Positions 26,940 through 36,657 are shown, counted from the stretch's first letter. The stretch is 64,000 bases of DNA from Pseudoalteromonas umbrosa (GCF_030125375.1 NZ_JASJUU010000007.1:187416-251415), one strand, 5' to 3'. Notes: generated by a model from the sequence alone, not told the origin. Made by a program: numbers and translations.

Positions 26940-26972
26940 TTCAAAAGTAGAAGTGAGTATAGTTCAGTACTA

Positions 26973-27995
26973 TTAGTCGATATCGTAAAAATCTTTATAC
27001 CAAGAGACTAGGTTTTTTACGCCCTCAGTTAGACCTACTTTAGGTTTATAGCCAGTAGCCTCAAACAAATCCTTTGTGTCAGCATAAGTTTTATATACAT
27101 CCCCTGGTTGCATTTCCCTAAAGTTTTTATTCGCTTCTATACCTAATTCTGATTCAATCGCCTTAATAAAATCCATAAGGTTTACCGGGCTACCATGACC
27201 TATATTGTAAACTGCATAAGGAGCTGAGCTGGTTGCAGGACTGCCGCTTTCAACTTTCCAATCCTTATCTCGTGAAGGAATGACATCTACTACCCGTATT
27301 ATACCTTCTACAATGTCATCAATATAAGTAAAGTCACGCCACATGTCCCCATTGTTATTAACATCGATCACCTGACCACCTAATATTTTCTTGGTGAAAA
27401 TAAATGGGGCCATATCAGGTCTTCCCCATGGGCCATACACTGTAAAGAATCTTAGCCCAGTTGTTGGGATGTTATATAAGTGTGAATAACTATGGGACAT
27501 CAATTCATTTGATTTTTTCGTAGCTGCGTATAACGAAACAGGGTGATCAACTGAATCTGATGTTTCAAATGGGGTCTTTTCGTTTAAACCGTATACAGAG
27601 CTAGACGAAGCATATACGAAATGCTTAACTCTCGCACTTCTACACCCCTCTAATATGTTTAGGTGGCCAAGTAAATTACTGTCAGCATATGCATGTGGGT
27701 TTTCTATGGAGTAGCGCACACCAGCTTGCGCCGCCAAATGGATCACAAAGTCAAAGTTTTCAGATTGAAACAGCTTTTCAACATCACTTCTACTGCTTAT
27801 ATCAAGCTGTACAAAAGAAAAGTTTTCCGTTGGTATTTGTTTCAAGCGCTCTTTTTTTAAGTTCACATCATAATAATCATTGATATTGTCAATACCAACG
27901 ACCTGATTCCCTTTAGCCAATAGCTTTTTGCAAACTTCCGCACCAATGAAGCCTGCAGCACCTGTAACCAAATATTTTTCTGTTGTTGTACTCAT
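26973..27995 (-). CDS. UDP-glucuronate 4-epimerase-like NAD-dependent epimerase
   Basis: A 340-residue extended SDR. GAAGFIGAEVCKKLL is the NAD loop, GIDNINDYYDVNLKKERL the feature shared by UDP-glucuronate 4-epimerases, YASSSSVYG carries the catalytic Ser and LYAATKKSNE the YxxxK pair. TGLRFFTVYGPWGRPDMA is also typical of the family. It should turn UDP-GlcA from the dehydrogenase just upstream into UDP-GalA. The start at 28010 would be a TTG inside ugd; the ATG at 27995, one base after the ugd stop, fits better. It is the last gene of locus 1. Confidence 0.9.
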   Translation of the reverse strand: MSTTTEKYLVTGAAGFIGAEVCKKLLAKGNQVVGIDNINDYYDVNLKKERLKQIPTENFSFVQLDISSRSDVEKLFQSENFDFVIHLAAQAGVRYSIENPHAYADSNLLGHLNILEGCRSARVKHFVYASSSSVYGLNEKTPFETSDSVDHPVSLYAATKKSNELMSHSYSHLYNIPTTGLRFFTVYGPWGRPDMAPFIFTKKILGGQVIDVNNNGDMWRDFTYIDDIVEGIIRVVDVIPSRDKDWKVESGSPATSSAPYAVYNIGHGSPVNLMDFIKAIESELGIEANKNFREMQPGDVYKTYADTKDLFEATGYKPKVGLTEGVKNLVSWYKDFYDID

Positions 27996-27996
27996 A

Positions 27997-29163
27997 TTAA
28001 TCACACCCAAAGATATCTCTTGTATAAACCTTTTCGGCTACATCACTCAGTTCATCTGACATTCTATTTGAAATGATAACATCAGACTCTGCTTTTAACT
28101 CTTCGATGGATTGAGTCACTTTAGAGTAGAAAAACTCCTTTTCTGTGTATGTTGGTTCATAAATGATTACCTCAATACCTTTAGCTTTAATGCGCTTTAT
28201 AACCCCTTGAATAGCTGAAGCTCGGAAATTATCAGAACCTGACTTCATAACAAGCCTGTATACACCAACGACCTTTGGTCTCTTAGCAATAATTGCATCC
28301 GCAACAAAGTCTTTGCGGGTTGTATTAGCGTCTACGATTGCGCGGATCATATTGTTAGGTACATCTTGATAATTTGCTAAAAGCTGTTTCGTATCTTTCG
28401 GTAAGCAATAGCCGCCATAACCAAATGATGGATTATTATAATGAGTACCGATCCTTGGGTCTAAACTAACACCTTCGATAATTTGCTTTGTGTCCAAACC
28501 GTGTGATTCAGCGTAGCTATCAAGCTCATTAAAATACGCAACTCGCATAGCTAAATATGTATTAGAGAACAACTTGATTGCTTCAGCTTCTGTCGCATCA
28601 GTGAAAAGTACATCAATATTTTCTTTTAGTGCGCCTTGTTCCAATAGACCAGCAAAAACTTCAGCTCTTTCAGAGCGTTCACCTACTATTATTCTTGATG
28701 GATATAAGTTGTCGTACAAGGCTTTACCCTCTCTTAAGAACTCTGGAGAGAAGATAATATTATCAATGTTAAGTTGTGATTTAATTGAATCAATAAAGCC
28801 AACAGGTACTGTTGACTTAACAACCATTGTTGCTGATGGCTCTATATCTAATACAGTCTTTATGACGCTTTCAACAGAGCTCGTATTAAAGTAGTTGGTT
28901 ACAACATCATAATCAGTCGGAGTCGCAATTATGACGAAGCTGGCCCCCTCTAATGCTTCTTTCGGGTCAACCGTCGCTTTAAAGTCAAGACTATCGTCTT
29001 CTAAGTAATTGGAAATTTCGACATCTTCAATTGGAGAGGTTCTTTCATTCAGTAGTTGCACTTTTGACTCATCTATATCTAAAGCAACTACTTGATTGTG
29101 TTTCGCTAGCAACAACGCATTCGATAAACCGACGTAACCAGTCCCTACCACAGTAATTTTCAT
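27997..29163 (-). CDS. ugd: UDP-glucose 6-dehydrogenase
   Basis: A 388-residue enzyme of the short Ugd type. MKITVVGTGYVGLSNALLLA is the NAD site, IIFSPEFLREGKAL the conserved central region, and GYGGYCLPKDT holds the catalytic Cys. It oxidises UDP-glucose to UDP-glucuronate, here feeding the adjacent 4-epimerase. Together these make an acidic repeat unit likely for locus 1. It lies 68 bp downstream of wzx. Confidence 0.95.
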   Translation of the reverse strand: MKITVVGTGYVGLSNALLLAKHNQVVALDIDESKVQLLNERTSPIEDVEISNYLEDDSLDFKATVDPKEALEGASFVIIATPTDYDVVTNYFNTSSVESVIKTVLDIEPSATMVVKSTVPVGFIDSIKSQLNIDNIIFSPEFLREGKALYDNLYPSRIIVGERSERAEVFAGLLEQGALKENIDVLFTDATEAEAIKLFSNTYLAMRVAYFNELDSYAESHGLDTKQIIEGVSLDPRIGTHYNNPSFGYGGYCLPKDTKQLLANYQDVPNNMIRAIVDANTTRKDFVADAIIAKRPKVVGVYRLVMKSGSDNFRASAIQGVIKRIKAKGIEVIIYEPTYTEKEFFYSKVTQSIEELKAESDVIISNRMSDELSDVAEKVYTRDIFGCD

Positions 29164-29231
29164 TTAATACTCACTTTACGTAAATTTCAGCAATCCCTAA
29201 GTATAACAACTCAGAATAAGCTATTTAAGCC

Positions 29232-30656
29232 TTAAGCAATCTCTCTTTTTTTTCTAGCTACGACAAACCTCAGAAAGGATGCTAACTCTTTCTTAAAAAT
29301 GATAAGTGAGCTTACAAATAATACAAACCAAAAAACATAACTATATGTTGCATAGTCTTTACCGAAGAGCGTACTTGTACATGCCCCAAAAACTAACAGA
29401 AAAGTATATCCATAAAGCAAAGTTCGTGGGAACGATACCCATACTCTGGCAGACAACTCAGTCCTTAGCAAAAAGAATAAGAAGAAAGCCGCACAAGTAC
29501 TTGCGGCTGCGCCAGCCGCCCCATAAACCGGGATCAAGATAAAACTTAATGCTATGTTAAAAACAAATGCTAATATCGCTGAAAGCATTGCTAAGCCTGT
29601 TCTCTTCGCAACATTAATTCCAACAACAGTGGTTTCAGAGAGAGTGTATAAAAGAGGGTAACCTAAACAGGATATAAGAACCCATTGTACCTCAACATAA
29701 TAGCTAGGTAAAAAGAAGGGCACAATCCAGGATAATAATCCAGCAAGACAAAACAATACAATAACAATAAAAAGTATGTAACGATGAACATCTTGAATTT
29801 TGTCTAAATTCTCCCCATCAGCAACCCACTTATAGACTGTCGGAGCCCAAACAGTTGAAAATACATTTTGCAAAATGGCTGCTGCGGCCGCAAAACTCAC
29901 AGAAACTGAATATAGCCCTAACTCTTCTAGGCCGGATATTTTTTTCAACAATACCTTATCTATCGCTGTAAGGCCCCAAAAAGCGAGCGACCCAAATATA
30001 AGTGGAAAACCATAAGCCAAAATAGTTTTAAATAAATTAAAATCAAAACGCTGTTTCAGCAATTGCCAAATAGCGTCTTTGATCAAATAAAACAAAATAA
30101 AAAAAGTAAGAAATTGAGATAACGCGGTTATTAATACAAGATCTTGCGTTTGAGGAGATGCTAAAATGGCGACTGCAATTAAAACCAGCGAAATAAGAAA
30201 AACTTTTGGTGAAACTTGTACTATTGAAAAAGCCAAAGCTCTTTGTTCCATTCGTAATATCAGTGAAAAGAACCTCGCTAAAAATGCTACAAAAATCGAC
30301 AACATAACCAGTAGTGAGAGAAAGCCGCTTTCAAGATCAAAGAGCAGTGATGACAGCCAATCCTTAGAAAATAATAACGATACTGAAAAGCAAGTCGTTA
30401 ATATTAATAAGCCGGGAAATAAAGACGTCTTGAGTAGCTGAATTTTATTTGATGACTCGTGGTATTCTCTCACATAAGCTTGGTCTAATCCCAAGCTGAA
30501 TAGCATAACACTTAAACTCAATGCAATGTTATACATGGCAATTCGACCCACATCTTCAGGAGCAAAAAACCAGGTTATTAATGGTAGTGAGATAAAGCCA
30601 AGTAAAGCACCCGCAACAGGTCCTATCGCAAATTGAGCAATTTTCTTTATATTCAT
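29232..30656 (-). CDS. wzx: Wzx polysaccharide flippase (locus 1)
   Basis: A 474-residue membrane protein with 12-14 hydrophobic segments of the polysaccharide biosynthesis (MOP) family. The N-terminal IGPVAGALLGFISLPLITWFFAPEDVGRIA is typical, with LGLDQAYVREYHES after the second helix. It flips the undecaprenyl-linked repeat of locus 1. It follows wecF, whereas in the E. coli ECA cluster wzxE comes before wecF. It ends in a basic tail (VARKKREIA) as flippases often do. Confidence 0.88.
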   Translation of the reverse strand: MNIKKIAQFAIGPVAGALLGFISLPLITWFFAPEDVGRIAMYNIALSLSVMLFSLGLDQAYVREYHESSNKIQLLKTSLFPGLLILTTCFSVSLLFSKDWLSSLLFDLESGFLSLLVMLSIFVAFLARFFSLILRMEQRALAFSIVQVSPKVFLISLVLIAVAILASPQTQDLVLITALSQFLTFFILFYLIKDAIWQLLKQRFDFNLFKTILAYGFPLIFGSLAFWGLTAIDKVLLKKISGLEELGLYSVSVSFAAAAAILQNVFSTVWAPTVYKWVADGENLDKIQDVHRYILFIVIVLFCLAGLLSWIVPFFLPSYYVEVQWVLISCLGYPLLYTLSETTVVGINVAKRTGLAMLSAILAFVFNIALSFILIPVYGAAGAAASTCAAFFLFFLLRTELSARVWVSFPRTLLYGYTFLLVFGACTSTLFGKDYATYSYVFWFVLFVSSLIIFKKELASFLRFVVARKKREIA

Positions 30657-30696
30657 ATTAGCACGAGCTTATTTTATAAAAAGCTTTCAAATATCA

Positions 30697-31728
30697 TCAA
30701 TTAAGAATACTTTCTAGCTGACTTAGATAGTTACTTTTAGAGAAGTACTGACGGATTTTCCTTTGATTGCTTATCATTTGCTCTTTATCTAATCCACCAA
30801 ACTTTTTGACAGAAAAAATATCTACACCAATAGAATCAAAAAGTTCCCAATGGCTGGTATCTTCACGCATGTAAACTTTTTTCCCTAACCCCAGCAGTGT
30901 AATTATGTTTCCCATAGCTTGCTGTCTATTGTGATTAAAAAATGCAATATCAACTTTACTTAAAAAGAGCAAATAATCATCAAATGGAAGCAATTCTGTC
31001 ATCGGATTAAATTTTTCTCCAAACAGCTTAGTCCCTTCAGCAATTACTTTTTCAGCGTTTTTTGAGTTACCATAAGACAACGGCACATGAACTTGAATAT
31101 TTTCATTTGCAAATGGTTTAAGCTTCTCAAATACCTCTAAGTGATTATTACTCGGATCTGCTGAATTGCCGACTTGAATGTGTATTGTATTCTCGGCATT
31201 ATTTAGTATTTTTAGTTCACTGTATAGGTTACTAGTATACATCAAACACTCATGGTGTTTTCCTCTAGCCGAGTAAACTGTTTTTGCAATTTCTATATCG
31301 CCTTTTACATACGTAACTAAATTTCCAATTTGTTTAATTACTGTACTCTTTATAAATTCATTAAACTTCCATTTCAGTGTTTTAAATTCAGATTGAAAAG
31401 TGTATAGATCGCCTCCCCAAATGAACCAATAACACTTCTTTAACAACCATGGGCATAAAAATAAAAGGTAAATCAGTTTTTTATCGAATAAGCCATGTAT
31501 GATAACTCGCTCTGCACGATGCATGTTTATTAAGGTCAGTAACAAACGTTTTAGTTTTGAGCTTAGAGAACTGTCAGATACAAAAATATTTTTTGCTCTC
31601 ATAACCTTGTCAGCTGCAATACCTTCTGAGATTAGAAAGTGATGTTCATCAAATTTGAAGTTATCTTTTACCAACTGCACAAAAGGGACGATAAATTTAT
31701 CACCCGATGAAATATGTAGAACTTTCAC
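30697..31728 (-). CDS. wecF: WecF-like dTDP-Fuc4NAc transferase (GT56)
   Basis: A 343-residue protein. YWFIWGGDLY, IHIQVGNSADPSNNHLEVF and FFNHNRQQAMGNI correspond in order to the HIWGADLY, LVGNSGDRSNEH and RQQGIGT motifs I recall from E. coli WecF, the 4-acetamido-4,6-dideoxygalactose transferase of ECA. Its place directly after the dTDP-Fuc4NAc synthesis genes supports the same donor. The start is GTG with only a weak Shine-Dalgarno. It adds Fuc4NAc to the lipid-linked intermediate; the acceptor sugar need not be ManNAcA as in ECA, because no wecB, wecC or wecG is seen here. Confidence 0.88.
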   Translation of the reverse strand: MKVLHISSGDKFIVPFVQLVKDNFKFDEHHFLISEGIAADKVMRAKNIFVSDSSLSSKLKRLLLTLINMHRAERVIIHGLFDKKLIYLLFLCPWLLKKCYWFIWGGDLYTFQSEFKTLKWKFNEFIKSTVIKQIGNLVTYVKGDIEIAKTVYSARGKHHECLMYTSNLYSELKILNNAENTIHIQVGNSADPSNNHLEVFEKLKPFANENIQVHVPLSYGNSKNAEKVIAEGTKLFGEKFNPMTELLPFDDYLLFLSKVDIAFFNHNRQQAMGNIITLLGLGKKVYMREDTSHWELFDSIGVDIFSVKKFGGLDKEQMISNQRKIRQYFSKSNYLSQLESILN

Positions 31729-31757
31729 TTAATCTAATCTCAACAATATATAATTTA

Positions 31758-32882
31758 CTAACTAAAAAACTTCTTAACAGTCTCTATGACGCGACTTTGA
31801 TTTTCATCCGACATATTGAAATAAAGAGGAAGCCTAACTAATCTCTCACTTTCTGTAGTTGTATATGCATCTACTCCACTAAACATTCCTAACTTGTTTC
31901 CAGCAGGGCTAGAATGAAGAGGAACATAATGGAAAGGTGTAACAACTCCCTCATTTTTCATAAACTGGATAAATTGAGTTCTTTGCTCTTTGTCTTCTAG
32001 TTTGATATAGAACATATGAGCATTATGCTCACAACCCTCTGGTATGAGGGGCAAAACTGATTGAGGGAGTACTTGAGCTAACTCACTATAATATCTATCC
32101 CAAATAGATAGTCTCTTATTATTGATTTCTGTAGCAGCCTGCAACTGAGCAAATAAAAATGCAGCTTGTAGCTCACTAGGTAAAAAACTAGAACCAATAT
32201 CTTGCCAAGTATATTTATCAACTAAACCATTGATAAACTGGCTCCTATTAGTACCTTTTTCACGAATAATTTCTGCTCGCTCTATTAACTCAGGGGCATT
32301 AATTAAGATTGCACCACCTTCCCCGCCAGAAGAGTAATTTTTGGTTTCATGAAAGCTGAAACACCCAATATGACCTATCGTACCCAAAGCCTGTTTTTTA
32401 TATTTAGACATAACCCCTTGAGCTGCATCTTCAATAACCCACAAGTTATGTTTTTGCGCAATGCTTAAGATAGTATCCATATCGCATGATACGCCAGCAT
32501 AGTGTACTGGCACAATTGCTTTAGTTTTGCCAGTTATAGCGGACTCTATCAAGTTATGGTCTATATTCATGGTGCTAGGGTCAACATCCACAAACTTAAT
32601 GACTGCTCCCCTCAGTGCAAACGCATTTGCCGTTGACACGAAAGTATACGAGGGCATTATGACTTCATCTCCCTCTTTAAGATCAATCAATAATGCTGCC
32701 AATTCTAGCGACGCAGTGCATGAAGGAGTAAGTAATGCTCTAGGAGTATTGAACTCTTCCTCGAACCACTTTTCACATTTTTTTGAAAATGGCCCGTCGC
32801 CACACAGTTTCCCTGATTCAATAGCTTTACCAAGGTAGTCTAGCTCACACCCTAGACTTGGTGGAATATTAAATGGAATCAT
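31758..32882 (-). CDS. wecE: dTDP-4-amino-4,6-dideoxygalactose transaminase
   Basis: A 374-residue DegT/DnrJ/EryC1 aminotransferase. PSCTASLELAALL binds the cofactor phosphate, WVIEDAAQG holds the Asp for the PLP ring nitrogen, and CFSFHETKNYSSGGEGG the Schiff-base Lys181. The N terminus MIPFNIPPSLGCELDYL fits WecE. It aminates dTDP-4-keto-6-deoxyglucose at C4 to give dTDP-Fuc4N. It overlaps wecD by 14 bp, the same neighbours as in the ECA cluster. Confidence 0.93.
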   Translation of the reverse strand: MIPFNIPPSLGCELDYLGKAIESGKLCGDGPFSKKCEKWFEEEFNTPRALLTPSCTASLELAALLIDLKEGDEVIMPSYTFVSTANAFALRGAVIKFVDVDPSTMNIDHNLIESAITGKTKAIVPVHYAGVSCDMDTILSIAQKHNLWVIEDAAQGVMSKYKKQALGTIGHIGCFSFHETKNYSSGGEGGAILINAPELIERAEIIREKGTNRSQFINGLVDKYTWQDIGSSFLPSELQAAFLFAQLQAATEINNKRLSIWDRYYSELAQVLPQSVLPLIPEGCEHNAHMFYIKLEDKEQRTQFIQFMKNEGVVTPFHYVPLHSSPAGNKLGMFSGVDAYTTTESERLVRLPLYFNMSDENQSRVIETVKKFFS

Positions 32883-33561
32883 TCTTATAGAACCAATATG
32901 AAATACTTTGAGTTAAAAAATTTGACTTGCCATATAATAATATAGCTGCGTCATTACTTGTTTGTGTAGCAACAGACAAAGACTTAGCGTTATTCTTCAC
33001 ACAATACGCTTCTGCGAGTTTCAATAATGCTTTTCCAATCCCTTGCCCTTGAAATTTACTATGAACGCCAATAAGACCAATCCTAGCTTTATGATCTCGA
33101 ATCTTTATAGATACAAAACCTTTTATTTCAGAACTTTCTCTAATCACTAAGCAGATATCATCAAAGTCAGATTGCACCGCTTTACGTATCCATAACGCAT
33201 AAAATTCGTTTCTTTGAGATACTGTAAACCAAGGTGCTCTAAACCTGCTATTTTCATATAGACTAGAGCAAAGACTTTCTAAAGACTCAATATCTGAGTG
33301 CTGGGCTACATAACTTTCGATGGGTTCCGAGGCAGTTGAAGCCTCAAGGTTTTTTATAAAGTCTATTTCACCTTCACAAAATTGAAAACCTAGTGTATTT
33401 AGCTTATCAACGCTTTCATAGTCTTTTGCATCGACCTTCGCAGTTATCAATGCCCCATGCTCAGTAGTTAAATTATTACTGCTTTCACCAAACCTTAGAG
33501 CATAAATTGGCCTAGCAAAGAAGTTACTATCCCAATCTAGTTTAGTTAGATTGAATGACAT
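32869..33561 (-). CDS. wecD: dTDP-fucosamine N-acetyltransferase
   Basis: A 230-residue GNAT protein. The N-terminal LDWDSNFFARPIYALRF, LGFQFCEGEIDF, the central SRFRAPWF and FYALWIRKAVQSDFDD match WecD landmarks, and FQGQGIGKALLKLAE is the acetyl-CoA loop. It acetylates dTDP-Fuc4N made by WecE, giving dTDP-Fuc4NAc for WecF. It sits two bases after rmlA and overlaps wecE. Confidence 0.93.
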   Translation of the reverse strand: MSFNLTKLDWDSNFFARPIYALRFGESSNNLTTEHGALITAKVDAKDYESVDKLNTLGFQFCEGEIDFIKNLEASTASEPIESYVAQHSDIESLESLCSSLYENSRFRAPWFTVSQRNEFYALWIRKAVQSDFDDICLVIRESSEIKGFVSIKIRDHKARIGLIGVHSKFQGQGIGKALLKLAEAYCVKNNAKSLSVATQTSNDAAILLYGKSNFLTQSISYWFYKNDSI

Positions 33562-33563
33562 AG

Positions 33564-34433
33564 TTAAAGTATACTCTTCAAGTACATACCATAATCATTT
33601 TTAGCAAACTTCTTGGCTTGCTCTTCAAGCTTCTCTGTTGATAACCATCCATTATTAAAGGCTATTTCTTCGAGACAAGCTATTTTATAACCTTGACGCT
33701 TCTCGATTGTTTCTACGAATGCTGACGCCTCAAGAAGACTTTCATGCGTCCCAGTATCCAGCCAAGCGAAGCCCCTACCTAAAATTTCAACATTCAATAA
33801 ACCTTTGTTTAAATATAGTTCATTAAGGCAAGTAATTTCTAATTCACCACGCTTAGATGGCTTCACTGACTTTGCTAATTCAACAACTGAATTATCATAA
33901 AAGTATAACCCTGTAACGGCTAAATTAGATTTTGGATATTGGGGCTTCTCTTCAATTGAGACAGCTTTATTATCGTCATCAAATTCTACAACACCGAACC
34001 TTTCAGGGTCTTTCACTTGATAGCCAAAAACAGTGGCGCCCTTTCCATCTTTTGCATTTTCAACAGCCCTTTTCAATTTTGGAGAGAAGCCTTGACCGTA
34101 GAATATATTATCACCCAATACAAGACATACATCGTCGCTACCAATGAATTCCTCACCCAAAATAAATGCCTGAGCTAATCCATCAGGTGATGGTTGAACA
34201 GTGTATGTTAATTCGATACCAAACTGAGAGCCATCACCTAACAGTCTTTTAAATGCCTCGGAATCGTCAGCCGTTGTAATAATCAAAACCTCTTTAATAC
34301 CGGCTAGCATGAGCACTGACAGCGGATAATAAATCATTGGTTTATCATAAACTGGTATCAATTGCTTTGAGATACCCATTGTGATTGGATACAACCTCGT
34401 ACCAGAACCACCTGCTAAAATAATACCCTTCAT
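33564..34433 (-). CDS. rmlA: glucose-1-phosphate thymidylyltransferase
   Basis: A 289-residue enzyme of normal length. MKGIILAGGSGTRLYPITMG with KQLIPVYDKPMIYYPL is the signature, VLGDNIFYGQG holds the metal-binding Asp, and EEKPQYPKSN the sugar site. It makes dTDP-glucose. It lies three bases after rmlB. No rmlC or rmlD follows in this locus, so the dTDP sugar goes to Fuc4NAc rather than rhamnose. It is equivalent to rffH of the ECA cluster. Confidence 0.96.
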   Translation of the reverse strand: MKGIILAGGSGTRLYPITMGISKQLIPVYDKPMIYYPLSVLMLAGIKEVLIITTADDSEAFKRLLGDGSQFGIELTYTVQPSPDGLAQAFILGEEFIGSDDVCLVLGDNIFYGQGFSPKLKRAVENAKDGKGATVFGYQVKDPERFGVVEFDDDNKAVSIEEKPQYPKSNLAVTGLYFYDNSVVELAKSVKPSKRGELEITCLNELYLNKGLLNVEILGRGFAWLDTGTHESLLEASAFVETIEKRQGYKIACLEEIAFNNGWLSTEKLEEQAKKFAKNDYGMYLKSIL

Positions 34434-34436
34434 CTT

Positions 34437-35522
34437 TTATTCCTCACCAGCGATTACGCCCAGACGTTCCCTTTGATAATTGCCCGATTGTACATTTTCA
34501 CACCATTGGGCGTTATCTAAGTACCATTGAACCGTTTTTTTCAAACCAGACTCAAAACTCTCTTGAGGCACCCAACCTAGCTCTTGCTGCATTTTACTCG
34601 AGTCGATAGCGTAGCGCCTATCGTGTCCTGGCCTGTCATCGACATAGGTGATCTGTTCACTATACTTTTTATCGCTCGGTACCAATTCATCAAGTATTTT
34701 ACATATCGTCTCAACAACTTCGATATTACGTTTTTCATTGTGACCGCCGATGTTATATGTTTCCCCGACTTGCCCTTGCGTGACAACAGTGTGAAGTGCT
34801 CTTGCATGATCTTCAACATATAACCAATCTCTGATCTGGTCCCCTTTACCATAAATAGGTAATGGTTTACCTTCCAAAGCATTTAAAATAACAAGAGGAA
34901 TTAGTTTCTCAGGAAAATGATACGGACCATAGTTATTAGAACAATTAGTAATAATAACTGGAAGGCCGTAAGTTCTATGCCAAGCTTTTACCAAGTGATC
35001 ACTAGATGCTTTACTTGCTGAATAAGGGCTACTAGGTGCATATGAAGTCTTTTCAGTAAACAATGGAAGCTCAGAGCCTGGTTCAACATCGTCAGGGTGC
35101 GGCAAATCTCCATAAACCTCATCTGTAGAAATATGATGAAATTTAAATGACGCTTTCTTTTTCCCCTCCAAAGAAGACCAATATAATCTTGCTACATCTA
35201 ATAAATTATATGTACCTACAATATTAGTTTGGATAAACTCTGACGGCCCGGTGATAGATCTATCTACATGACTTTCAGCAGCTAAATGCATGACTACATC
35301 AGGTTGAAAAGCTGTGAATACTCGCTCAATTTCAGCTCGGCTGCATATATCAACCTGTTCAAATTGATATCTTGAGCTAGATGATACTGGATTTAGAGAC
35401 TCTAGGTTTCCTGCATACGTTAATTTATCAACATTTAAAACTTCATCTGTTGTATTTGTAATAATATGCCTGATTACAGCAGAACCAATAAAACCGGCAC
35501 CACCAGTGACAAGTATTTTCAC
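34437..35522 (-). CDS. rmlB: dTDP-glucose 4,6-dehydratase
   Basis: A 361-residue SDR enzyme. MKILVTGGAGFIGSAVIRHI is the NAD site, HISTDEVYGDLPHP the catalytic TDE triad and YSASKASSDHLV the YxxxK pair; NCSNNYGPYHFPEKLIPL and GDQIRDWLYVEDHARAL are family blocks. It makes dTDP-4-keto-6-deoxyglucose for WecE. The start is GTG, supported by AGGAG six bases upstream. It is equivalent to rffG in the ECA cluster. Confidence 0.96.
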   Translation of the reverse strand: MKILVTGGAGFIGSAVIRHIITNTTDEVLNVDKLTYAGNLESLNPVSSSSRYQFEQVDICSRAEIERVFTAFQPDVVMHLAAESHVDRSITGPSEFIQTNIVGTYNLLDVARLYWSSLEGKKKASFKFHHISTDEVYGDLPHPDDVEPGSELPLFTEKTSYAPSSPYSASKASSDHLVKAWHRTYGLPVIITNCSNNYGPYHFPEKLIPLVILNALEGKPLPIYGKGDQIRDWLYVEDHARALHTVVTQGQVGETYNIGGHNEKRNIEVVETICKILDELVPSDKKYSEQITYVDDRPGHDRRYAIDSSKMQQELGWVPQESFESGLKKTVQWYLDNAQWCENVQSGNYQRERLGVIAGEE

Positions 35523-35604
35523 GTGAAACTCCTATAAAAACTTTTATTAGATATACATAGCATAGGCAAGACTCCTAAGCTGTACTCTATAGTGAAGCGC
35601 TTAA

Positions 35605-36657
35605 TTATGACTTTGTAGTCAGTGTTAATTTAATAGATTCGATGTATTGCTTCACTACATTATCTATGTTTAGAGCAGCTACAGCCAGCTTTAACCCTTC
35701 TAAATCAGTATGTAAACTATTAAAATCTTCAATAGATTTTTTGAGTGCTCCTACATCATTCACAGGGTAAATAAAACTATTTTTATAAACTCTTCTTAAC
35801 TCTGTGTCTTCATAAGATACACCTAAAAGCTCTGCGGGACCGGTTTTACAATTAGACGTTATAACAGGTACTCCCAACGCGAACGCTTCAACTAAACAAT
35901 TTGGAAACCCTTCTGTTTCAGAAGCTAAAATCATTGCTTTTGCATTCTTGATGTAAGGATAAGGGTTACTCAACAACCCTGTAAACTTAACTCTGTGAGT
36001 CAAGTCTAGTCGGTTCACATAATTTGAAAGAGGCTCATATTCAGGACCATTTCCGACAATTAATAAGTTCTCTGTTTCATCAACTTGACGTAACACCTCA
36101 ATAATACTCTTCACCTGTTTGGACTTTATTAGGCGGCCAACAACTATGAAGTAGTTATCAAAGTATTTCTCATAGTGCTGTTGAGATAATTCCTCATATG
36201 TCGCCAAAAGGTGAGGGTTATAAATCGTTTCTATACCGTCAGCTTTATCTAGAAATACTTTTGCTTGATTAGCCATTTCTTTAGAAACACAGATAATGGA
36301 GTGAGCACCGCGATATAAGGCTCGAATTACCTTTTCTAATTTAGTATTTTTAAAGCGTTCAAAACTACTATGGCAAACAATTTGTGACTTATATCGAAAT
36401 ACACGCGACAAGACCACATTCAACATATTTGGGAATAGAAGATGAGACTGTACTACATCAGGCCTTAATCGAATCAAAACCCAAATAAACTTAAATATAG
36501 CAAATAGCTTCCATAACTTATGTGATGACTCACCTTGAAGGTAAAGGTGACTCGCAGATAAACTACCCTCACCTTTAAAACCTTCTACTAAACTATTAAA
36601 TACCTTCTCAGCACCTCCGCCGCTGCTTGAGTTGGTAATCATTAACAGTCTTGTCAT
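35605..36657 (-). CDS. GT4 family glycosyltransferase
   Basis: A 350-residue GT-B enzyme. MTRLLMITNSSSGGGAEKVF is the glycine-rich N-terminal loop; YFIVVGRLIKSKQVKSIIEV opens the GT4 domain near 168, and SETEGFPNCLVEAFALGVPV has the E-x7-E donor motif. The pattern TGPAELL after it is common among N-acetylhexosaminyl- and galactosyltransferases of GT4. The ATG overlaps the upstream stop by ATGA. Donor not determinable; UDP-GalA or a UDP-HexNAc is plausible. Confidence 0.84.
   Translation of the reverse strand: MTRLLMITNSSSGGGAEKVFNSLVEGFKGEGSLSASHLYLQGESSHKLWKLFAIFKFIWVLIRLRPDVVQSHLLFPNMLNVVLSRVFRYKSQIVCHSSFERFKNTKLEKVIRALYRGAHSIICVSKEMANQAKVFLDKADGIETIYNPHLLATYEELSQQHYEKYFDNYFIVVGRLIKSKQVKSIIEVLRQVDETENLLIVGNGPEYEPLSNYVNRLDLTHRVKFTGLLSNPYPYIKNAKAMILASETEGFPNCLVEAFALGVPVITSNCKTGPAELLGVSYEDTELRRVYKNSFIYPVNDVGALKKSIEDFNSLHTDLEGLKLAVAALNIDNVVKQYIESIKLTLTTKS

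Larger units (their letters stand above)
25947..26972. other. long A+T-rich intergenic region between polysaccharide loci 1 and 2
   Basis: This 1026-bp gap is the longest without an intact gene. It holds a candidate wza promoter with an inverted repeat (26035-26063), a probable broken small gene (26492-26747), an 8-bp inverted repeat (26826-26849) and a hairpin just after locus 1 (26920-26939). Between about 26070 and 26490 I see only A+T-rich sequence. No transposase fragment or direct repeats were noticed. Confidence 0.6.
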
